Numbered from the stretch's first letter, positions 1 to 8,583 are shown. The stretch: 11,385 bases of DNA from Bacteroidota bacterium (GCA_947460795.1 CANHJA010000057.1:1-11385); one strand, 5' to 3'. The notes: a model not told the origin generated them from the sequence alone. Numbers and translations: made by a program.

Positions 1-1
1 C

Positions 2-1723
2 TTATTGAACGTAATTATGGACACTCCTATATACGACTGCAATGTCAACAAAGTAAAAGTTCATTTTCAATTTCAAGGCAATGCTCCTTGGCAAATTCAT
101 TACTTTAAAATAGGCGTACCAAATACATATAATACATTAACTACCTATGCCAATAATTACGATGCCTATTTCAATTCTGGAAATTACATTATAGATAGCG
201 TAACAGATAATTCGAATTGTACTAAAGTTTACAATGCGTATATTGATAATAACTACAGCCCAATTGGATGTATAAAAACAGCTACTACATACAATTGCGA
301 CTCAAATAAGACGCAAATAAATTATCAATTATTTGGAGATGCTCCGTGGACTATTACTTATCTCAACATTGATTCAAACAGCATCATTCAAGAACAAACC
401 AATTCAGCGAACTACAGCTTATTTTTAAAAAATGGAAATTATGTTATTCAATCTATCACAGATTTTAAATGCACCAAAATAATCGCTGATACATTGCAAT
501 TAAATGTTCCCAAATTAACTTCAACCATTTCCGCTGAAGCCATTTCCTGTGATTCCAATAAAATGTATGTAATTATTAAAGCTACATCTGGTAATCCCCC
601 GTATTCTTATAAATATTATAAAAATAATATCCTACAAACTAAAACATCCTATTCGGCTACAGATACATTTTATTTAGACAATGGCGCTTATTTTTTCGAA
701 CGAATGTCTGATTCAATTGGATGCGAAGTTGTTTTCAACAAAAACGTAGTGGTAGAATACAATCCTTTCTTTTTTAATAATATTACCAATATTTACAATT
801 GTGAAAAAGACAGCACCTTAGTAAAATTTGATATCACCAATTACAATGATGTCTATTTGCAATATACCAAAAACAACAGCCCCATTTCGTCTTTAACCAT
901 TGATTTTAAAAACCAAGATTTTTATTTTTCAAATGGCAATTACCATTGGATCAATATCATGGATTCTATCGGTTGTATAAAACCAATTGATCAATATTTG
1001 GAAATAAATAATGAACCAATTAATATAAATAAAGATTCAATAGTTAAAGATTGTGAAAATCGAGAATATATCTATCAACTTTCATTTGATGGCAAATCTC
1101 CTTGGAAAATAAACTACAATAAAAATAATATTTTACAAACGGAAACCTTTTTCAATGAAAATAACAATTGGACCCTTCCTGCTGGAAAATATTATTTCAT
1201 TAATGTAACCGACAGTAATTTGTGTTCAATGGATATACTCAGACAAGATACTCTGATTCAATTCCTCAATCAAAACCCGGTAATTACCTATTCCAATAAT
1301 AAAATAATCGCTACTCAAATACCATTTAATTATACTTGGTATAAAGACAACATTGTCATTCCAAATGAAAAAAGCAATGTGATTACCCCATATGGAAATG
1401 GAATTTATGCAGCTTCAGTTACAGACAGTGCTGGATGCATCTATTACTCAAATAATATTACACTCAATTTCCCCGAAGACATTAACCTTTACCCCAACCC
1501 TTCAAGTGATAAAGTAAATATTACTGTGAATGCAAATTATGGCGATTATTGGGAATATACTTTACATGATATGTTTGGCAACCAAATAGCACAAGATCGA
1601 GTTTCATTGCCTTACAAACAAATCAATGTAGAACACTTAGCTAAAGGTGTGTATCATTTTATAATTAAATTTTCGGCAGGATATGATGCAGATAAAAAAG
1701 TGATCCGATTCATGAAAAATTAA
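2..1723 (+). CDS. Secreted repeat protein with type IX secretion C-terminal sorting domain (5' partial)
   Basis: The frame is open to the left window edge, so the true start and any signal peptide lie outside; the TTG at 5 is not a credible start. What is visible is a chain of about five modules of roughly 65-85 residues (starting near nt 26, 290, 535, 795 and 1040) and a sixth, degenerate one near 1290. Most modules open with a Cys in a context like CDSNK, contain a G-x-PW/PPY core, and close with NGxY followed by a TD or DSxGC motif. The paired Cys at module ends suggests one disulfide per module and a beta-sandwich, SprB-like or Ig-like fold (inference). The last 85 or so residues carry LYPNPSSDKVNI and end in a Lys/Arg-containing strand, which is the known type A sorting domain for export by the T9SS and attachment at the cell surface. 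Substrate and role are unknown; a surface adhesin or structural protein is plausible. Confidence 0.85.
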   Translation, partial: LLNVIMDTPIYDCNVNKVKVHFQFQGNAPWQIHYFKIGVPNTYNTLTTYANNYDAYFNSGNYIIDSVTDNSNCTKVYNAYIDNNYSPIGCIKTATTYNCDSNKTQINYQLFGDAPWTITYLNIDSNSIIQEQTNSANYSLFLKNGNYVIQSITDFKCTKIIADTLQLNVPKLTSTISAEAISCDSNKMYVIIKATSGNPPYSYKYYKNNILQTKTSYSATDTFYLDNGAYFFERMSDSIGCEVVFNKNVVVEYNPFFFNNITNIYNCEKDSTLVKFDITNYNDVYLQYTKNNSPISSLTIDFKNQDFYFSNGNYHWINIMDSIGCIKPIDQYLEINNEPININKDSIVKDCENREYIYQLSFDGKSPWKINYNKNNILQTETFFNENNNWTLPAGKYYFINVTDSNLCSMDILRQDTLIQFLNQNPVITYSNNKIIATQIPFNYTWYKDNIVIPNEKSNVITPYGNGIYAASVTDSAGCIYYSNNITLNFPEDINLYPNPSSDKVNITVNANYGDYWEYTLHDMFGNQIAQDRVSLPYKQINVEHLAKGVYHFIIKFSAGYDADKKVIRFMKN

Positions 1724-1813
1724 TTTCAGCCCATAACATTAGCCTCATTGCCCCTATAATATTGTCATCTATCCTCAATTTATATTGTTAAATTAATATT
1801 TACAAGAGCAATA

Positions 1814-1826
1814 AATTGTGACAATT
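1814..1826. promoter_or_regulatory. Perfect 13-bp palindrome upstream of the E1 gene (possible operator)
   Basis: AATTGT-G-ACAATT is a perfect inverted repeat with a one-base centre. It lies 27 bp upstream of the -7 box of the E1 gene, a position suited to a regulator site. It is short and AT-rich, so chance is a real alternative. No regulator gene is next to it. Confidence 0.25.
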
Positions 1827-1853
1827 AATCATGGGAGGTTTTATATTACATAC

Positions 1854-1861
1854 TATCTTTG
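1854..1861 (+). promoter_or_regulatory. Bacteroidota -7 promoter element for the E1 gene
   Basis: TATCTTTG matches the Bacteroidota -7 consensus TAnnTTTG exactly. The ATG of the E1 gene is only 4 nt beyond it, so transcription would begin at or almost on the start codon. No good TTTG -33 element sits 17-23 bp upstream (the region reads ATGGGAGG), which lowers confidence. Confidence 0.5.
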
Positions 1862-1865
1862 CAAG

Positions 1866-3848
1866 ATGAATTTTCAACGCAAAAATTTATCCAACGAAGA
1901 ATTAATTTCTATTTATAAAGAACTTCTATTGCCTCGCATGATAGAAGAAAAAATGTTAATCCTATTACGTCAAGGTAGAATTAGTAAATGGTTTAGTGGC
2001 ATTGGCCAAGAAGCAGTTGCAGTGGGTGCTACCCTTGCTTTAGATGCAGACGAATATATAATGCCTATGCACAGAAACTTAGGCGTTTTTACAGGTCGTA
2101 AAATGCCTTTAGATAAATTATTTATGCAATGGCAAGGACGAAAAGAAGGTTACAGTAAAGGCCGTGAACGAAGCTTTCATTTCGGTAGCAATGAGCATCA
2201 TATTTGCGGAATGATTTCACACCTTGGGCCACAATTAGCAATAGCAGATGGAATAGCCTTAGCACATAAATTACGAAAAGAAGAAAAAGTTTCTTTGGCA
2301 TTTTCTGGTGACGGTGCAACCAGCGAAGGCGATTTTCATGAGGCGTTAAACGTGGCTGCTGTATGGAAACTTCCTGTTATTTTTATTGTTGAAAATAATG
2401 GATATGGATTAAGTACGCCAAGCGACGAACAATTTATATGCAAACAAATTGCTGACAAAGGCATTGGGTATGGAATGAAAGCCATCACAATTGATGGAAA
2501 TAATATATTAGAAGTATATCAAGCAGTTAAAGAAGCTCGTGAATATTGCATTACAGAACAAAAGCCAATCTTAATAGAATGTATGACGTTCCGCATGAGA
2601 GGTCATGAAGAAGCCAGTGGTGTAAAATATGTCCCTAAAGAACTTTTTGAAATTTGGGGCAAAAAAGACCCACTTACGAATTACGAAAACTTCTTATTAA
2701 AAGAAAAAGTAGTCAGCGAGCAATCTGTGCAAAACATTCGTGATGAATTTAAAACGTATATCGATGAAAGCCTTGAAAGAGGTTTTGCAGTTTCACATAT
2801 TACTCCAGATACACAGGAAGAAATACACGATGTATATGCACCCCATTCCGCAATGCAAAATATTGCTTTAGAAGGCAGACCAACAAAAGAACTTAAATTG
2901 ATTCAAGCTATCACTGAGGGAATCGATGAAGCCATGAACCGCTTTCCTAATTTAGTTTTAATGGGACAAGATATTGCAGAATATGGTGGCGCATTCAAAG
3001 TAACAGAAGGTATGGTTGAAAAATATGGAAAAGAACGCGTTCGAAATACACCTCTTTGCGAAAGTGCAATTGTAGGCTCGGCTTTAGGACTTTCTATCAA
3101 AGGGTTTAAATCCATGATGGAAATGCAGTTCTCCGATTTTGTAACAGTAGGCTTCAATCAAATCATTAATAATTTAGCCAAAATATATTACCGTTGGGGG
3201 CAAAATGCCGATGTTGTCATTCGTATGCCAACCGGTGGAGGCGTTGGTGCCGGCCCATTTCACAGCCAATCAACTGAGGCTTGGTTTACCCATACTCCTG
3301 GTTTAAAAGTTGTCTACCCATCTACACCTGAAGATGCAAAAGGACTTTTAATCGCTTCTTTCGAAGACCCAAATCCGATCCTTTTTTATGAACACAAAGC
3401 GCTTTACAGAGCAGTTAGCGGAACCGTGCCAGAAGGGTATTATACCATTGAAATTGGAAAAGCAAAAACGGTAAAACAAGGAGATGAAATATCTATTATT
3501 ACCTACGGAAGTGGAGTGCATTGGGCACTTGAATATTCGAAAAACCATCCTGAATTATCCATCGAAATTTTAGACTTAAGAACCTTACTTCCGCTAGATT
3601 ATGAAGCTATAAAAGCATGCGTTATAAAAACAGGAAAAGTGTTGATTCTTCATGAAGACTCATTGATTGGTGGATTAGGAGGCGAAATTGCAGCTTGGAT
3701 CACTGAAAACTGTTTTCAGCAGTTAGACGCACCGGTAATTCGTTGTGCCAGTTTAGATACCCCAATCCCATTTGCTATTGAGCTTGAAGAAAATTATATG
3801 GCTAAAAGTAGATTGCACGAATGCATTCAAAAATTAGTGAATTACTAA
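1866..3848 (+). CDS. Thiamine-diphosphate dehydrogenase E1 component, fused alpha and beta subunits
   Basis: This is a 660-residue E1 of the 2-oxo acid dehydrogenase family, which decarboxylates a 2-oxo acid (branched-chain 2-oxo acid or pyruvate) on thiamine diphosphate and passes the acyl group to the lipoyl E2 subunit. Residues 10-330 are the alpha part, with KWFSGIGQEA near 41-50, HRNLG near 69-73 and the ThDP motif GDGATSEGDF (148-157) closing with ENNGYG (176-181). Residues 343-660 are the beta part (transketolase pyrimidine-binding and C-terminal domains), with MGQDIAEYGGAF (366-377), LCESAIVG (397-404, including the likely cofactor-activating Glu399) and GPFHSQS (463-469). Such fusions are common in Bacteroidota. 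I chose the ATG at 1866 because MNFQRKNLSNEELI begins like family members; an in-frame GTG at 1818 would add 16 unrelated residues and lies inside the palindrome upstream. The gene has its own promoter motif and terminator. Substrate preference cannot be told from the sequence. Confidence 0.9.
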   Translation: MNFQRKNLSNEELISIYKELLLPRMIEEKMLILLRQGRISKWFSGIGQEAVAVGATLALDADEYIMPMHRNLGVFTGRKMPLDKLFMQWQGRKEGYSKGRERSFHFGSNEHHICGMISHLGPQLAIADGIALAHKLRKEEKVSLAFSGDGATSEGDFHEALNVAAVWKLPVIFIVENNGYGLSTPSDEQFICKQIADKGIGYGMKAITIDGNNILEVYQAVKEAREYCITEQKPILIECMTFRMRGHEEASGVKYVPKELFEIWGKKDPLTNYENFLLKEKVVSEQSVQNIRDEFKTYIDESLERGFAVSHITPDTQEEIHDVYAPHSAMQNIALEGRPTKELKLIQAITEGIDEAMNRFPNLVLMGQDIAEYGGAFKVTEGMVEKYGKERVRNTPLCESAIVGSALGLSIKGFKSMMEMQFSDFVTVGFNQIINNLAKIYYRWGQNADVVIRMPTGGGVGAGPFHSQSTEAWFTHTPGLKVVYPSTPEDAKGLLIASFEDPNPILFYEHKALYRAVSGTVPEGYYTIEIGKAKTVKQGDEISIITYGSGVHWALEYSKNHPELSIEILDLRTLLPLDYEAIKACVIKTGKVLILHEDSLIGGLGGEIAAWITENCFQQLDAPVIRCASLDTPIPFAIELEENYMAKSRLHECIQKLVNY

Positions 3849-3880
3849 TTTTACGCCTCATTTTTACTTAAAACAACAAA

Positions 3881-3910
3881 TCACCAATCTATAAATTGGT
3901 GGTTTTTTTT
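3881..3910 (+). terminator. Intrinsic terminator after the E1 gene
   Basis: CACCAAT (3882-3888) pairs with ATTGGTG (3895-3901) around a 6-nt loop, and further A-T pairs extend the stem outward. Eight T residues follow at 3903-3910. It ends the E1 transcript before it meets the tracrRNA gene that converges on it from the other strand. Confidence 0.85.
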
Positions 3911-3936
3911 ATTGGATTAAAATGGAGATAAATGAT

Positions 3937-3967
3937 AAAAAAAATGCCCCGAATTGAAAGACGAGGC
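3937..3967 (-). terminator. tracrRNA terminator hairpin
   Basis: On the minus strand GCCTCG (3967-3962) pairs with CGGGGC (3951-3946), with one G-U pair and a 10-nt loop. An A and eight T residues follow (3944-3937). It forms the 3' hairpin of the tracrRNA and its Rho-independent stop. Confidence 0.85.
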
Positions 3968-4022
3968 GACTTAAATGTTTTCACAACGGAATAATCCTTA
4001 TTGTGAAAAGGTTTCTAAATGT
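3937..4022 (-). ncRNA. tracrRNA of the type II CRISPR-Cas system
   Basis: This is an RNA of about 86 nt. Its 5' part, the minus strand of 4001-4023, is perfectly complementary over 23 nt to nucleotides 2-24 of the crRNA-sense repeat, so it can form the unbroken duplex that RNase III cuts and Cas9 binds. After this anti-repeat it reads AATAAGGATTATTCCGTT, the AAGG...CC nexus hairpin typical of type II-C tracrRNAs, then TTGTGAAAAC, a short linker and the terminator hairpin with its T-run. The 5' end is inferred from the promoter at 4027-4058 and lies almost exactly at the anti-repeat edge, so little or no 5' leader is expected. The gene is divergent from cas9. The TTGTGAAAA segment after the nexus repeats the start of the crRNA repeat and could pair with the RNA's own anti-repeat. 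Identity is very secure; exact ends are inferred. Confidence 0.93.
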
Positions 4023-4110
4023 AAAACAAAAATATATGACATTTTATAAATCACCAAATTTATTTTTCTGTGTAAACTGGTTACGTACTGAATTTTTATT
4101 TTTACATTTA
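4016..4110. repeat. 11-bp inverted repeat bounding the tracrRNA-cas9 intergenic region
   Basis: TAAATGTAAAA at 4016-4026 is the exact reverse complement of TTTTACATTTA at 4100-4110. The left copy overlaps the 5' end of the tracrRNA gene; the right copy lies 24 nt before the cas9 ATG. Both divergent transcripts would thus carry the same short sequence near their 5' ends. It is AT-rich and could be chance. Confidence 0.3.
4027..4058 (-). promoter_or_regulatory. tracrRNA promoter
   Basis: On the minus strand the sequence reads TTTG (4058-4055), exactly 20 nt, then TATTTTTG (4034-4027). Both boxes match the Bacteroidota TTTG/TAnnTTTG consensus with ideal spacing. The expected start, 4-7 nt downstream, is near 4020-4023, at the edge of the anti-repeat. 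Confidence 0.8.
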
Positions 4111-4133
4111 CAATAATTAAAAAAATTTGTGAA

Positions 4134-7100
4134 ATGAAAAAAATACTAGGCTTAGATTTAGGTACTAACAGCATTGGATGGGCTTTAATTGACCAAAATT
4201 TTGAGAATAAATATGGTTTTATACATGGTATTGGAAGTAGAATTATTCCAATGACACAAGATGAACTAGGTAAGTTTGGAAGTGGTGCTCCAATTAGTAC
4301 TTCAACAGCTGAACGAACTGGATTTAGAGGTGTGAGAAGATTAAGAGAACGTCATTTATTACGAAGAGAAAGATTACATAGAGTATTGAATTTATTAAAT
4401 TTCTTACCCCCATTTTATGCTTCTCAAATAGATTTTGAAAAAAGATTAGGTCAGTTTAAAAGTAATACAGAACCAAAATTAGTTTACGATGAAACCAATC
4501 AATTTATTTTCAAAAATTCATTTATTGAAATGTCTAATGAGTTTAAAAAAACTCAACCTCAATTATTTGAAAATGATAAACTTATTCCTTATGATTGGAC
4601 TATCTATTATTTAAGAAAAAAAGCATTAACTGAAAAAATTGAAAAAGAAGAACTGGCTTGGTTGCTTTTAAATTTTAATCAAAAACGTGGATATTTTCAA
4701 TTAAGAGGAGAAGAGGAAGAAGAAACCCCTAATAAAAAAGTAGAATTTCATTCATTAAAAGTTGTGAATGTTACTGCTGATGAACCTCAAAAAGGGAAAT
4801 TAGATATTTGGTACAACGTAATTTTAGAAAATAATTGGATTTATAGACGTGCAAGTAAATTGCCTTTGTTTGATTGGAATGGCAAAACAAAAGAATTTGT
4901 GGTCACAACAGATTTAAATGAAGATGGATCTGAAAAAACAGATAAAGATGGTAAAATAAAACGTTCGTTTAGAGCCCCAGCAGAAACAGACTGGACTTTA
5001 GTAAAAACTAAAACCGAACAAACTATTTACAAATCTGGCAAAACAGTTGGACAATATATTTATGATACTCTTTTAGAAAACCCAACACAAAAAATAAATG
5101 GAAAATTAGTTCGAGTGATTGAACGAAAATTTTATAAAAGTGAATTAGAAATAATATTAAAAACACAACTACAATTTCATGACGAATTAAAAAATGTGGA
5201 TTTATACAATGCTTGCATTGAGGAATTATACGAATACAATGAAGCCCATAGAAATAATATAGGTAAAAGGGATTTTTTACATTTATTTTTAAACGATATT
5301 ATATTTTATCAACGACCTTTAAAGAGTAAAAAATCGCTGATTAGCGATTGTAAATTTGAAAGCCGTAGGTTTTTTAAAGATGGTGTCACACAAAATGAAG
5401 CTTTAAAATGCATCTCAAAATCGCACCCATTATTTCAAGAATTTAGGTTGTGGCAATGGATTCAAAATTTACATATTTTTTTAAAAGAAAACAATGATTT
5501 ACCAATAACTGAAAAGTTTTTAAAATCAGATGATGACTATGTAAAACTATTTGAATTTTTAAATGACAGAAAAGAAATTGAGCAAGATGGGTTAATCAAG
5601 TTTTTACTTTCTCCTTTAAAATTAAAACCCAAAGAACTTAAAATAGAAATTTCAAAATATCGTTGGAATTTTGTAGAAGACAAAGCCTACCCGTGCAATG
5701 AAACAAGAAGCATGATGCTGGTTAAACTAGATAAATGCAAAGATGTTTCTGTTAACTTTTTAAACAAAGAAATTGAAGAAGCATTATGGCATATTTTATA
5801 TTCTGTAAATGATAAAGAAGAAATAAAATCAGCTTTAGAAAAGTTTGCATCAAAGCATCAATTAGGGAATGATTTTGTAGAGCAGTTTATGAAACATCCT
5901 CCCTACAAAAATGAATATGGAAGTTATTCTGGGAAAGCTATTAAGAAATTATTACCTCTCATGCGAATGGGTAAATATTGGAATGAAGAAAGCATACATC
6001 CACAAACAAAAACCAGAATTGAAAAAATTATTAATGGAGAATTTGATGAATCAATAAAAGATAGAGTACGAAACAAAGCCATTAAACTTACCGAAATTAA
6101 TCATTTTAGAGCTTTGCCACTTTGGTTAGTTAGTTACATCGTATATGACCGTCATGCAGAAGATAGCAATTTAGAAAAATGGAAAACACCTGAAGATCTG
6201 GAAGAATATTTAAAATCATTTAAACAACATTCCTTACGTAATCCTATTGTAGAACAAGTAATAACCGAAACCTTACGTGTAGTTAAAGACGTCTGGAAAC
6301 ATTATGGCAATGGCAAAGAAAACTTCTTTGATGAAATACATATTGAACTGGGTAGAGAAATGAAAAACCCAGCTGACAAACGTAAGAAAATGACTGAAAA
6401 CATTACCACTAACGAGAATACTAATTTACGTATTAAAGCCTTGTTAGCTGAAATGATAAATTACAAAGAGGTTGAAAATGTTAGACCTTATTCTCCTACT
6501 CAACTAGAAATATTAAAAATTTATGAAGATGGTGTATTAAATTCTGGTATAGAAATTGAAGATGACATATTAAAAATTAGCAAAACTGCACAGCCAAGTA
6601 AAGCTGATTTATTGCGTTATAAATTATGGTTAGAGCAACGTTATAAATCTCCTTATACAGGAGAAATAATTCCATTAAATAAATTGTTTACCCCTGCTTA
6701 CGAAATTGAACATATTATTCCTCAAAGTAGGTATTTTGATGATTCATTTAGCAATAAAGTAATTTGTGAAAGTGAAGTCAATAAAGACAAAGGCAATCTT
6801 TTAGCCTATGAATATATTACTTCCAATGAAGGCAAAAAAATCGAATTGAGTGGAGGTAAATTTGCTACTCTTTTTACAGCTGAACAATTTGAACATTTCA
6901 TCAAAAACAATTATGCTAAAAACTACAGTAAAGGAAAAAAACTGATGTTATTGGAAATACCTGAAAAGATGATTGAAAGACAAATGAATGATACCAGATA
7001 TATTAGCAAAGAAGTAAAAAATCTTTTATCTAAAATTGTTCGATTACAACAAAATGATGAAGGCACATCAGCCAATAACCTCTTAAGCACCAACGGACAA

Positions 7101-8489
7101 ATTACATCGGCATTAAAACAAGATTGGGGATTAAATGAAATATGGAATGAATTAATAGCACCTCGTTTTATACGATTAAATGAAATGACCAAGACTAAAA
7201 ATTATGGCGACATTAACCCTAACACCAATAAATTTTTACCTACGGTTCCTCTAGAACAACAAAAAGGGTTTAATAAAAAACGGATCGACCATAGGCATCA
7301 TGCATTAGATGCTTTAGTTATTGCTTGTGCATCAAGAAACCACATTAACTATTTAAACAACCAAAATGCCTTGGATAAAGACAAAAAGAAAGGTAAAGAA
7401 ACAAGAGAAGATTTAAAACAAACCTTATGTAACAAAAAGTATAATGCCGATTCAGAAAAGAATTATCGTTGGGTATTTAAGCAACCTTGGGAAACATTTG
7501 TAAAAGACGCAAAAGATTCATTAGATACTACCATTATTAGTTTCAAACAAAACTTACGCGTTATTAATAAAACCGTTAATAAGTATCAACATTGGGAAAA
7601 TGTACATGGCAAAATGGAAAAAGTAATTGCCACACAAACCAAAGGCGATAGTTGGGCTATACGAAAACCTTTACATAAAGATACCGTATCGGGCAAAGTA
7701 AATTTACCACATGTTAAATTGGCAAAAGATAAAATATTGACAGCTACAAGAAAAAATCTGGATACTGGTTTTGACTTAAAAACGATTGCAAGCATTACCG
7801 ATACCGGTATTCAAAAAATACTGACCAATTATTTAAAAACAAAAGAGAACAACCCAGAAATTGCTTTTACAGCAGAAGGTATTGAAGAAATGAATAATAG
7901 TATTTCAACTTATAACGATGGCAAAAAGCACAAACCTATTTTTAAAGTAAGAGTGTTTGAACAAGGTAGCAAATTTGTTGTGGGGCAACATGGTAATAAA
8001 AAAAATAAATATGTAGAAGGTGCTAAAGGCACTAACTTATTTTTTGCTATTTATAAAGACGACAATGGTAAAAGAAACTACACAACCATCCCTTTTAATG
8101 AAGTGGTGGAAAGCCAAAAACAAAGTGCTGCTTTAAAACAAAAACCTCAAAGTGTGCCACTTAAAAACAGCAAGGGAGACGATTTAGTATTTCATCTTTC
8201 GCCAAATGATTTGGTGTATGTGCCTACACAAGATGAAATAGATAACCCAAGTATAGTTGACTTTAATAAATTAAGCAAAGAGCAAGTAAATAGAATTTAC
8301 AAATGTGTTAGTTTTGGTGATTATCAATGTTTTTTTGTTAAAAATAATATGGCAATTTCTATTTTAAATAAAGTAGAATTTACTTCTCAAAATAAGATGG
8401 AAAATACAATTGAAGGAACTCAAATAAAATCCTGTTGTTGGAAACTTGACATAAACAGGTTAGGGAAGATTAATAAGTTCATAAACTAA
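4134..8489 (+). CDS. cas9: CRISPR-associated endonuclease Cas9, large Bacteroidota type II-C form
   Basis: Cas9 is the crRNA:tracrRNA-guided nuclease that cuts both strands of invading DNA. All catalytic positions are present: RuvC-I LDLGTNSIGW with Asp8, RuvC-II IHIELGREM with Glu738, RuvC-III HRHHALDAL with His1056 and Asp1059, and HNH EIEHIIPQS with His860, Asn874 and Asn883 spaced as in SpCas9 (840, 854, 863). The Arg-rich bridge helix covers about 61-89. The recognition lobe runs to about 720, with an acidic GEEEEE stretch near 193 followed by a beta-rich insert to about 300. The wedge and PAM-interacting region fills about 1100-1451. At 1451 residues it is much longer than compact II-C enzymes (about 1050-1100) but fits the large Bacteroidota branch. 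The ATG at 4134 gives the canonical MKKILGLDLGTNSIGW start. No convincing promoter is visible; TATTTTTA at 4097-4104 is one base off the -7 consensus but lacks a -33 box. No frameshift or stop is seen, so the enzyme is probably active. Confidence 0.98.
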   Translation: MKKILGLDLGTNSIGWALIDQNFENKYGFIHGIGSRIIPMTQDELGKFGSGAPISTSTAERTGFRGVRRLRERHLLRRERLHRVLNLLNFLPPFYASQIDFEKRLGQFKSNTEPKLVYDETNQFIFKNSFIEMSNEFKKTQPQLFENDKLIPYDWTIYYLRKKALTEKIEKEELAWLLLNFNQKRGYFQLRGEEEEETPNKKVEFHSLKVVNVTADEPQKGKLDIWYNVILENNWIYRRASKLPLFDWNGKTKEFVVTTDLNEDGSEKTDKDGKIKRSFRAPAETDWTLVKTKTEQTIYKSGKTVGQYIYDTLLENPTQKINGKLVRVIERKFYKSELEIILKTQLQFHDELKNVDLYNACIEELYEYNEAHRNNIGKRDFLHLFLNDIIFYQRPLKSKKSLISDCKFESRRFFKDGVTQNEALKCISKSHPLFQEFRLWQWIQNLHIFLKENNDLPITEKFLKSDDDYVKLFEFLNDRKEIEQDGLIKFLLSPLKLKPKELKIEISKYRWNFVEDKAYPCNETRSMMLVKLDKCKDVSVNFLNKEIEEALWHILYSVNDKEEIKSALEKFASKHQLGNDFVEQFMKHPPYKNEYGSYSGKAIKKLLPLMRMGKYWNEESIHPQTKTRIEKIINGEFDESIKDRVRNKAIKLTEINHFRALPLWLVSYIVYDRHAEDSNLEKWKTPEDLEEYLKSFKQHSLRNPIVEQVITETLRVVKDVWKHYGNGKENFFDEIHIELGREMKNPADKRKKMTENITTNENTNLRIKALLAEMINYKEVENVRPYSPTQLEILKIYEDGVLNSGIEIEDDILKISKTAQPSKADLLRYKLWLEQRYKSPYTGEIIPLNKLFTPAYEIEHIIPQSRYFDDSFSNKVICESEVNKDKGNLLAYEYITSNEGKKIELSGGKFATLFTAEQFEHFIKNNYAKNYSKGKKLMLLEIPEKMIERQMNDTRYISKEVKNLLSKIVRLQQNDEGTSANNLLSTNGQITSALKQDWGLNEIWNELIAPRFIRLNEMTKTKNYGDINPNTNKFLPTVPLEQQKGFNKKRIDHRHHALDALVIACASRNHINYLNNQNALDKDKKKGKETREDLKQTLCNKKYNADSEKNYRWVFKQPWETFVKDAKDSLDTTIISFKQNLRVINKTVNKYQHWENVHGKMEKVIATQTKGDSWAIRKPLHKDTVSGKVNLPHVKLAKDKILTATRKNLDTGFDLKTIASITDTGIQKILTNYLKTKENNPEIAFTAEGIEEMNNSISTYNDGKKHKPIFKVRVFEQGSKFVVGQHGNKKNKYVEGAKGTNLFFAIYKDDNGKRNYTTIPFNEVVESQKQSAALKQKPQSVPLKNSKGDDLVFHLSPNDLVYVPTQDEIDNPSIVDFNKLSKEQVNRIYKCVSFGDYQCFFVKNNMAISILNKVEFTSQNKMENTIEGTQIKSCCWKLDINRLGKINKFIN

Positions 8490-8503
8490 ACCTCAAACTT
8501 TTA

Positions 8504-8535
8504 AACCTTCAAGCCTCAAAACCTTGAAGGTTTTT
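8504..8535 (+). terminator. Intrinsic terminator between cas9 and the cas1 remnant
   Basis: AACCTTCAAG (8504-8513) pairs fully with CTTGAAGGTT (8523-8532) around a 9-nt loop, and the T-run reaches 8535. It begins 14 nt after the cas9 stop. It should stop most cas9 transcripts, so the cas1 remnant would need read-through or its own promoter. The minus-strand side (TTTAAAAGTTTGAGG) has no proper T-run, so it is probably not a terminator for leftward transcripts from the array. Confidence 0.75.
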
Positions 8536-8583
8536 ATTACCGTTATCATATTTTGTTTAAATTTATGTATTCAAAAAATCGCT

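Noticed and set aside
1818..1865. GTG start adding 16 residues to the E1 protein
   Set aside because: It falls inside the palindrome and upstream of the -7 promoter box, and the extra residues do not resemble family members.
2903..3157. Minus-strand open frames inside the E1, cas9 and moxR-type genes
   Set aside because: They overlap strongly conserved coding sequence on the other strand and show no recognisable domains or start signals.
8530..8540. 11-nt match between the PAM-side end of spacer S8 (9517-9527) and the cas9-cas1 intergenic region, suggesting self-targeting or scaRNA-like repression
   Set aside because: The match is short and AT-rich; with 16 spacers and an 11-kb AT-rich window such a match is not surprising by chance, and the remaining spacer bases do not pair.
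8524..8583. Upstream in-frame ATG that would give the cas1 remnant 20 more residues
   Set aside because: It lies within the cas9 terminator hairpin, and the added hydrophobic residues are unlike Cas1, whose family start MIKRTFYFGN begins at 8584.
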